This document shows positions 58,376 to 64,000 of a DNA stretch of 64,000 nucleotides, piece after piece. Source of the stretch: Pantoea rwandensis (GTDB lineage Bacteria > Pseudomonadota > Gammaproteobacteria > Enterobacterales > Enterobacteriaceae). Below the pieces are notes generated by a model. That model was not told the origin of the DNA. It made no database searches and was given only the letters and a program-made list of their open reading frames with translations. Positions within the stretch are counted from its first letter, which is position 1, and every line of letters begins with the position of its first letter. The stretch is from positions 1 through 64,000 of the forward strand of contig NZ_MLFR01000004.1 in NCBI RefSeq assembly GCF_002095475.1, written 5' to 3'. The position numbers and the translations under genes were made by a program.

Positions 58376-59104
58376 ATGGATGGGCTCTATACGGATGTCG
58401 GACTAGATAATAAAGAGGTACTGTGGTTTAAATATAAAAATTTAGTCAGGCAGGAAGTGTTACGACTACAAAAACGTTTGCCTGCCAGTGTCGAATTTGA
58501 TGATTTAATCCAAGCGGGTGCAATAGGGTTTATTGCGGCAGTAGACAGTTTCGATGCCAATAAAGGTGTGACCATCAGCGCATGGATTACCCAGCGTGTA
58601 AGATGGGCATTAATGGATGAACTCCGCGAGCGTGATTGGGTACCCAGACGTGTCAGGACCCACTCACGCGAAATCGCGGCCATTATTAATCGAATTGAAC
58701 AAGAAAAAGGAAGTAGCGCGAGTGAAATAGATATCGCGGAACGCATGGGGGTATCCCTTCAGACGTTTCAGCAGATGCTGGCTGATAGCAACAACAGTCA
58801 AATTTACTCGATTGATGAGTTGCAAGAAAGTTATGACGATCTCTGGGAGCACCCTGATGATGAGCATGAGTTACTGAATCCGGTACACCAGTCAATACAA
58901 AAGGATTTAGTTGCACGTATTTCCGAGCATATTGGATTTATCCCAGAACGTGAGCAGAGAATACTTCAGTTCTATTATCAGTACGATCTGAATATGCGGG
59001 AGATATCTTTGATTATGAATATCACTGAAACTCGAGTGAGCCAGATTCACAGTCTGGCAATAAAGAGATTGCGTAGCCGTATGGATTGTGATTGCCCAGT
59101 TTGA
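58376..59104 (+). CDS. fliA: Flagellar sigma factor FliA (sigma-28), divergent
   Basis: A 242-aa sigma factor for late flagellar genes. Regions 2, 3 and 4 are recognisable: LPASVEFDDLIQAGAIGF, MDELRERDWVPRRVR and TETRVSQIHSLAIKRLRSR. It departs from the enteric family in region 2.4: ISAWITQRVRWALMDELR stands where E. coli has FTTYAVQRIRGAMLDELR, with Trp77 in place of the Gly of RIRGA. I start at ATG 58376 (MDGLYTDVG), which aligns with E. coli MNSLYTAEG; ATG 58364 is an alternative. It lies between the chemoreceptor and flhD, without fliZ. Confidence 0.93.
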   Translation: MDGLYTDVGLDNKEVLWFKYKNLVRQEVLRLQKRLPASVEFDDLIQAGAIGFIAAVDSFDANKGVTISAWITQRVRWALMDELRERDWVPRRVRTHSREIAAIINRIEQEKGSSASEIDIAERMGVSLQTFQQMLADSNNSQIYSIDELQESYDDLWEHPDDEHELLNPVHQSIQKDLVARISEHIGFIPEREQRILQFYYQYDLNMREISLIMNITETRVSQIHSLAIKRLRSRMDCDCPV

Positions 59105-59392
59105 ATTATCCTCTTGCTTTCGGGTGCTGCAGTGGATTGATGAGTATTAATAACATTTAATAATATTATTATTGATATTTATCATGTTGTTATGTTGTAA
59201 GGGTTTTCGGGCGTATTGTTGTGAAAATTCTGATTGATATCATTTTTCTATTGCTGGATGCGGCTCGATCGCGCATTTATACCGCTCTCAATTCAATATG
59301 AGTAGCGTTGGCGATTATCAGCATCAACCGAGGAATCACTATTTCTCTTTTAATGAACCCTGTTAAGAATGATAAAGGTTAAGGTGTTATCA

Positions 59393-59734
59393 ATGTCTAA
59401 CTTTGATGAGTATCTACAACATATCCATGATATGAATTTATCTTACCTTCTACTGGCACAACAGTTAATTAGACAAGACAAGTATGCCGCGGGTTTTCGT
59501 TTGGGATTATCGGAAGCCACTACCGATAATATTAAGGCACTGACGTTACCACAGTTGATGAAACTTTCTTCCACTAACCAGTTTATCTGCCGATTACGCA
59601 TTGATGATGAAGTCCTGATTGATAATCTGACAAAGGACTCTCGCATTGAGGCGCTGCAAAAAATTCACACCGGTATTATTTTATCCACCGACTTGCTTAA
59701 TTCACTCAATAAAGAACCTGCAACAGCAGGTTGA
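59393..59734 (+). CDS. flhD: Flagellar master regulator subunit FlhD
   Basis: A 113-aa subunit of the FlhD4C2 class I activator that switches on class II flagellar promoters. YLQHIHDMNLSYLLLAQQLI and the C-terminal IHTGIILSTDLLN match FlhD. ATG 59393 has AAGGTG upstream; the frame is open 8 codons earlier. Upstream is a 288-bp AT-rich region without a gene, in which I see no definite promoter. Confidence 0.95.
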   Translation: MSNFDEYLQHIHDMNLSYLLLAQQLIRQDKYAAGFRLGLSEATTDNIKALTLPQLMKLSSTNQFICRLRIDDEVLIDNLTKDSRIEALQKIHTGIILSTDLLNSLNKEPATAG

Positions 59735-59744
59735 GGAGGGCTAA

Positions 59745-60311
59745 ATGTGTGAGAAAAATTTGTTGCAGGAAGTGCATGAAGTTCATGTGGCAATGGAATT
59801 GATCTCTTTGGGCGCACGCATGCAGATTCTGGAATCTGAAACCTCATTGAGTCGGCGTCGATTATTACGCTTATATAAGGAGTTGCGCGGCTGCCCACCG
59901 CCTAAAGGGATGCTGCCCTTTTCTGAGGATTGGTTTATGTCGTGGGAGCAAAATATTCACTCTTCCATGTTTTATAACATCTACCTCTATTTAGTGAAGA
60001 CGGAAAAAGGGCCTTCAATCAATGTACTCATGAAAACCTATCGTCTCTATCTTGAACAGTGCTATGCACAAAGCCATGAAAAGCCGGTGCTGGACCTGAC
60101 GCGCGCATGGACATTATTGCGCTTCATTGACTGTGGAATTGTTTCACGCAAAGCATGCCGTATTTGCCAGGGGGGATTTGTCGTCATCACCGAAAATATT
60201 AAGAATCCCTTTACCTGCAGTTTGTGCAGCCCACCCTCACGCGCGTTAAAGAAATCACAGGTGAGTACACAACAGAGCTTAACCGCCGCCTTTATGCCTA
60301 TACCCGCCTGA
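59745..60311 (+). CDS. flhC: Flagellar master regulator subunit FlhC
   Basis: A 188-aa zinc-containing subunit of FlhD4C2. The four zinc ligands are Cys138, Cys141, Cys158 and Cys161 (CRIC and CSLC). LYKELRGCPPPKGMLPF and SEDWFMSWEQNIHSSMF match FlhC closely. It follows flhD by 10 bp with a strong AGGAGG. Confidence 0.96.
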   Translation: MCEKNLLQEVHEVHVAMELISLGARMQILESETSLSRRRLLRLYKELRGCPPPKGMLPFSEDWFMSWEQNIHSSMFYNIYLYLVKTEKGPSINVLMKTYRLYLEQCYAQSHEKPVLDLTRAWTLLRFIDCGIVSRKACRICQGGFVVITENIKNPFTCSLCSPPSRALKKSQVSTQQSLTAAFMPIPA

Positions 60312-60347
60312 GGTGGCGAGGCTTTCCCGGTGACAAGAAAGTCATAT

Positions 60348-60373
60348 GCCCGCGTCGATAGTTACGCGCGGGC
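60348..60373 (+). terminator. Hairpin between flhC and motA
   Basis: GCCCGCG/CGCGGGC 7-bp stem with a 12-nt loop, 36 bp past the flhC stop and 22 bp before the motA start. It is followed by an A/T-rich stretch rather than a T tract, so it may only attenuate read-through from flhDC. Confidence 0.6.
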
Positions 60374-60395
60374 TATAAAATAAAAAGGAGCAACT

Positions 60396-61292
60396 GTGTT
60401 AGTGATATTTGGCTATCTCATTGTTATTTCTACTGTGTTTGGTGGTTTTATGCTGGCCGGCGGGCAAATGGCTGCCCTGTTTCAGCCCATAGAGCTGCTG
60501 ATTATTGGCGGGGCTGGTATTGGCGCGTTTTTAGTGGGCAACAACCTGAAAGCGTTAAAGGCGACCGGAAAAGCGCTGGTGAAGTTATTTGTAGGGCGCA
60601 GTTATAACAAAGCCGTGTATATGGATTTAATGGCATTGCTCTTTCTACTGCTGTCGAAAAGCCGGGTTCAGGGGCTGATGTCACTGGAGAAGGATATTGA
60701 AGAGCCGGAGAGCAGTGACATTTTCAGTGCCTATCCGCGTTTGATGACCGACCCTATGCTGCGAAATTTTGTGCTGGATTATTTTCGTTTAATGATTGCG
60801 GGCAGCATGAACGCGCATGAAATCGAAGCGTTAATGGATGAAGAGATCGAGACCTGCGAAGAGGAGTTGGAGGTCCCCGCCAATAGTTTAAATACCTTGG
60901 GAGATGGCTTCCCGGCCTTTGGTATCGTTGCAGCCGTGATGGGGGTGGTCAATGCGCTTGCCGCGGCCGATCGCCCGGCATCAGAACTGGGGGTACTGAT
61001 CGCCCATGCCATGGTGGGAACCTTTCTTGGCATCCTGCTGGCCTACGGTTTCGTCTTGCCATTGGCCACGCTGTTGCGACAAAAAAGCGGCGATCAGGTG
61101 AAAATTTTGCAGTGCATCAAGGTCACGCTGCTCTCAAGCCTCAATGGCTATGCGCCACAAATTGCGGTGGAGTTTGGCCGTAAAACCATCTTTACCTGCG
61201 AACGCCCCTCCTTTGAAGAGCTTGAAGAACACGTGCGCAGCGTAAAATCCAACGCCAGCAACAAAATGAAACCGTCGGATGCCAGCACATGA
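60396..61292 (+). CDS. motA: Stator protein MotA
   Basis: A 298-aa proton-channel stator subunit with four membrane segments. The rotor-interacting cytoplasmic loop (about 70-170) includes YPRLMTDPMLRNFVLDYFRL, and the channel region has the conserved VPANSLNTLGDGFPAFGIVAAV with the functionally key prolines. GTG start (as in E. coli motA) with AAAGGAG upstream. Overlaps motB by 4 bp. Confidence 0.96.
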   Translation: MLVIFGYLIVISTVFGGFMLAGGQMAALFQPIELLIIGGAGIGAFLVGNNLKALKATGKALVKLFVGRSYNKAVYMDLMALLFLLLSKSRVQGLMSLEKDIEEPESSDIFSAYPRLMTDPMLRNFVLDYFRLMIAGSMNAHEIEALMDEEIETCEEELEVPANSLNTLGDGFPAFGIVAAVMGVVNALAAADRPASELGVLIAHAMVGTFLGILLAYGFVLPLATLLRQKSGDQVKILQCIKVTLLSSLNGYAPQIAVEFGRKTIFTCERPSFEELEEHVRSVKSNASNKMKPSDAST

Positions 61293-62188
61293 AAGAGGGC
61301 ACGCCGGTCATCATTGTGCGACGTCGCAAAAAGCACAAGCACGCCCATCACAGCGGCACCTGGAAGATCGCCTACGCCGATTTTATTACCGCCATGATGG
61401 CGTTCTTTTTGGTGATGTGGCTGCTGTCGCAATCCACCGCACAGCAGCGCGAAATGATCGCGGATTATTTTCGCACCCCGTTAAAAACCACCCTGGCGCA
61501 AGGGAATAAAGCCAGCCTCAGCGATAGCGTTATCCCCGGAGGCGGTGACGATCTGATGAAGCAGCAGGGTGAAGTGTTTAAAACCAAGTTAGATGCCCTG
61601 AAGCGGCAACTGGAGAGTTTGAAGCGCGCTAAACACAAACTGCAGCAGATGATTGAGAGCGATCCGCGTCTGAATAATTTCAAATCCAATTTGCTGCTGA
61701 CACTGACTCAGGATGGCCTGCTGATCCAAATTACCGATTCGCAGCAGCGGCCAATGTTTAAGTTGGGCAGTGAACACCCCGAACCCTACATGTTTGGCAT
61801 CCTGGAGGCACTGGTGCCGCTGCTCAATGAGTTAACCAATGCGATCAGCCTGACCGGTCATACCGACTCGTTACCCTATGCGGGTGGTGTGAATGGCTAT
61901 AGCAATTGGGAACTCTCGGCAGGGCGTGCGAACGCGACGCGACGCGTGTTAGTGAGTGGGGGATTAGCCGACGATCGCTTTTTGCGGGTGATTGGCACTG
62001 CCCACCGTATGCCACTGGAAGAGAGCACACCGGCGGATCCCCGTAATCGACGCATCAGTATTTTGGTACTGAGCCAGATGAAAGAGCAGGAAATACAGAT
62101 GGAAAACACCCTCGCGCAGCAGCCTGACGCGTTGCTTCAGGATGTCTCAATGCAGCCCGTTCAAGGATACTCTGATGGAATTGAATGA
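61289..62188 (+). CDS. motB: Stator protein MotB
   Basis: A 299-aa stator subunit with one membrane helix carrying the proton-binding Asp31 in AYADFITAMMAFFLVMWLL, a plug region and a C-terminal OmpA-like peptidoglycan-binding domain (SLTGHTDSLPY). Length is near E. coli MotB (308). Overlaps motA in ATGA and cheA by 14 bp. Confidence 0.96.
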   Translation: MKEGTPVIIVRRRKKHKHAHHSGTWKIAYADFITAMMAFFLVMWLLSQSTAQQREMIADYFRTPLKTTLAQGNKASLSDSVIPGGGDDLMKQQGEVFKTKLDALKRQLESLKRAKHKLQQMIESDPRLNNFKSNLLLTLTQDGLLIQITDSQQRPMFKLGSEHPEPYMFGILEALVPLLNELTNAISLTGHTDSLPYAGGVNGYSNWELSAGRANATRRVLVSGGLADDRFLRVIGTAHRMPLEESTPADPRNRRISILVLSQMKEQEIQMENTLAQQPDALLQDVSMQPVQGYSDGIE

Positions 62189-64000
62189 TTTTTCTCAGAT
62201 TTTTTTTAGTGAAGCGGAAGAACTTCTGGCTGAAATGGAGCAGCAGCTCTTGCAGTTGGATGTGGCTGCACCGGATATCGAGCAGCTCAATGCCATATTC
62301 CGTGCCGCACATTCTCTTAAAGGGGGAGCGGGCACTTTTGGTTTTGATGCGTTGCAGGAAACCACGCACTTGCTGGAAAACCTGTTGGATGAAGCGCGCA
62401 GCGGCGGACGTCAGCTCAACCGAGCGGTCATCCACTTATTGTTGGAAAGTAAGGATATTATGCAAAACCAGCTTGCCGCCTATCAGGCTTCGCAACGCCC
62501 GATGAAGCTCGCTTTCGCTACATTTGTGATGCTCTGCGCCAAATTGCCCTGCAAGCCTCTGAACCCCAGACCCTGGTCACCCATGCGGCTGAAGCCGAGT
62601 GGGATATCACCTTGAGCGAGGTGGATGAAAAGGCGCAGTCGCTGCTGCTGCAAGAGCTGCAAAACCTTGGCACGGTGCGCGACCCTCAGCAGGCGGTAGA
62701 CAGCTTGCGCGTGGGACTCCTTACCCCTACCTCCGTGGATGATATTCGTGCTGTGCTGGGTTTTGTGCTGGATGACGCACAGATAACGATTCAGCCGAGG
62801 GTCATGGCCGCACCGCCATCACCATCACCATCACCATCACCATCACCATCACTGCCATCGCCACCATCACCGCCATCGACACCACGTCCCGCCAGCCAGG
62901 AATCCAGCAGTATTCGTGTTGCAGTCAGTAAGGTGGATCAAATCATCAATCATGTCGGTGAGTTGATCATCACTCAGGCGATGCTCTCCCAGTTGACCCA
63001 AGCACATGAAGCCGCCAGCCACGATATGTTGCTGAACTGCGTGGCGCAGATGGAGCGCAATACTCGCGAGTTGCAGGAGTCGGTGATGTCGATTCGCATG
63101 ATGCCAATGGACTACGTTTTTAGTCGCTTTCCGCGTCTGGTGCATGACCTTGGCACGCGGCTGAATAAAGACATTGAGCTGACGCTAAAAGGGGGCTCTG
63201 CTGAACTGGATAAGAGCCTGATCGAGCGCATCATCGATCCCTTAACCCATCTGGTTCGTAACAGCCTCGATCACGGCATTGAAGAGAAAGCACAGCGTGT
63301 GGCGCAGGGGAAACCGGCTCAGGGCAATTTGACGCTGTCTGCGGAGCACCACGGCGGCAATATTGTGATTGAGGTGAGAGATGACGGTGCGGGCTTAAAC
63401 CGGGAAAAGATTCTGGCGAAAGCCCATTCCCAGGGCATGAGCATCAGTGACACCCTGAGCGATGATGAAGTGTGGATGCTGATTTTCGCCGCCGGTTTCT
63501 CCACTGCAGAAAGTGTCACCGACGTGTCTGGACGCGGGGTGGGTATGGATGTGGTGCGACGTAACATTTTAGCGATGGGCGGGCATGTTGAGGTGCTGTC
63601 GCAGCAAGGGAAAGGCACCACGGTTCGCATTCTGTTGCCGCTCACGCTGGCGATCCTGGACGGTATGTTGGTGAGAGTGGCTGATGAAATTTATGTGCTG
63701 CCATTGGGGGCGGTCATGGAGTCACTCATGCCACGCGAGGAGATGCTGTATCGCTTTGTGGGGGAAGATCGTCTGCTACAGGTGCGTGGCGAATATTTAC
63801 CGCTGGTGATGCTGCGTCAATGTTTTGGGGTGAACGGACAAGCACCGAGCGACAGCGGAATTGTGGTCATTGTCCAAAGCGCGGGATGTCGCTATGCGCT
63901 TTGGGTCGACCAACTTATTGGCCAGCAGCAGGTGGTGGTGAAGAACCTTGAACAAAACTATCGCAAAGTGCCCGGTGTCTCTGGCGCCACCATTCTCGGG
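62175..64000 (+). pseudogene. cheA: Chemotaxis histidine kinase CheA, frameshifted and cut by the window end
   Basis: CheA phosphorylates CheY and CheB in response to receptors. The P1 HPt domain has phospho-His46 in RAAHSLKGGAGTFGF. In the unshifted frame the protein diverges after YQASQ and stops at 62615. One added base at 62493-62500 restores family sequence (PDEARFRYICDALRQ). Downstream in that frame are the dimerisation helices with LIITQAMLSQL, the kinase N box LVRNSLDHGIEEKA, the G boxes RDDGAGLNREKI and GRGVGMDVV, and the start of the CheW-like P5 domain. A Pro-Ser repeat lies in the P2 linker. cheW is not reached in this window. Confidence 0.9.
62816..62851 (+). repeat. CCATCA hexanucleotide microsatellite in cheA
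   Basis: Six perfect tandem CCATCA units encode six Pro-Ser pairs in the restored cheA frame, between the P2 and P3 domains. More Pro/Ser codons follow (to about 62890). A hexamer repeat can only change linker length, not the frame. Confidence 0.85.

Noticed and set aside
62815..62875. A run of His codons (tag-like) on the + strand
   Set aside because: This appears only in the frame offset from the restored cheA frame; in the gene frame it reads Pro-Ser.

Overview
The window looks like a chromosomal segment of an Erwiniaceae-type enterobacterium (Pantoea/Erwinia-like). This is judged from close protein-level resemblance to E. coli families, from the pepA-lptF-lptG-yjgR-leuX backbone that parallels the E. 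coli pepA to leuX region, and from a three-subunit gluconate-2-dehydrogenase operon of the kind known from Pantoea and Erwinia. No species assignment is claimed.

Region 1 (1-19,090) is ordinary backbone: leucyl aminopeptidase pepA; the LPS export permeases lptF and lptG; two conserved proteins (yjiN, yjgR); a family-5 substrate-binding protein; a Tat-dependent FAD/cytochrome c dehydrogenase operon; a 37-bp tandem repeat array; marC; an unrecognised 211-aa protein; a GNAT-azoR-carboxymuconolactone decarboxylase-like operon facing a MocR-type regulator; yjjA; and tRNA-Leu(CAA), the leuX equivalent, with its own promoter and terminator. All of these coding frames are intact.

Region 2 (19,090-22,290) lies just downstream of leuX, a site used for genomic island integration in E. 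coli. It holds an orphan protein, two small lipoproteins on opposite strands, twin TTGC-loop hairpins and an AraC/GyrI-type regulator. No integrase is visible.

Region 3 (22,289 to beyond 64,000) is a contiguous flagellar and chemotaxis locus of about 42 kb. Leftward unit: fliE-cheR-cheB-cheY-cheZ-flhB-flhA-flhE. Rightward: fliF-G-H-I-J-K, then fliL-M-N-O-P-Q-R. Next comes a leftward pair that resembles the Salmonella MarT (ToxR-like membrane regulator) and FidL pair, then leftward fliC. After this: fliD-S-T, leftward flgN-flgM and flgA, flgB to flgL, a chemoreceptor, fliA, flhD-flhC, motA-motB-cheA (cut by the window end). The locus thus carries its own master regulator (FlhDC), sigma-28/anti-sigma pair (FliA/FlgM), export gate, rod, hook, filament, stator and most of the chemotaxis pathway.

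Three things stand out. First, five genes of this locus (flhB, fliI, the ToxR-like regulator, flgJ, cheA) are each broken by what reads as loss of a single base, so the system is either decaying or the assembly carries indel errors. Second, four sigma-28-type promoters with identical N11 spacing (fliC, fliD, flgM, flgK) share CCGATG in the -10, with TTTAG in three of the four -35 elements; these differ from the enteric TAAAGTTT-N11-GCCGATAA and pair with a divergent FliA. Third, a MarT/FidL-like signalling pair sits beside the flagellin gene.
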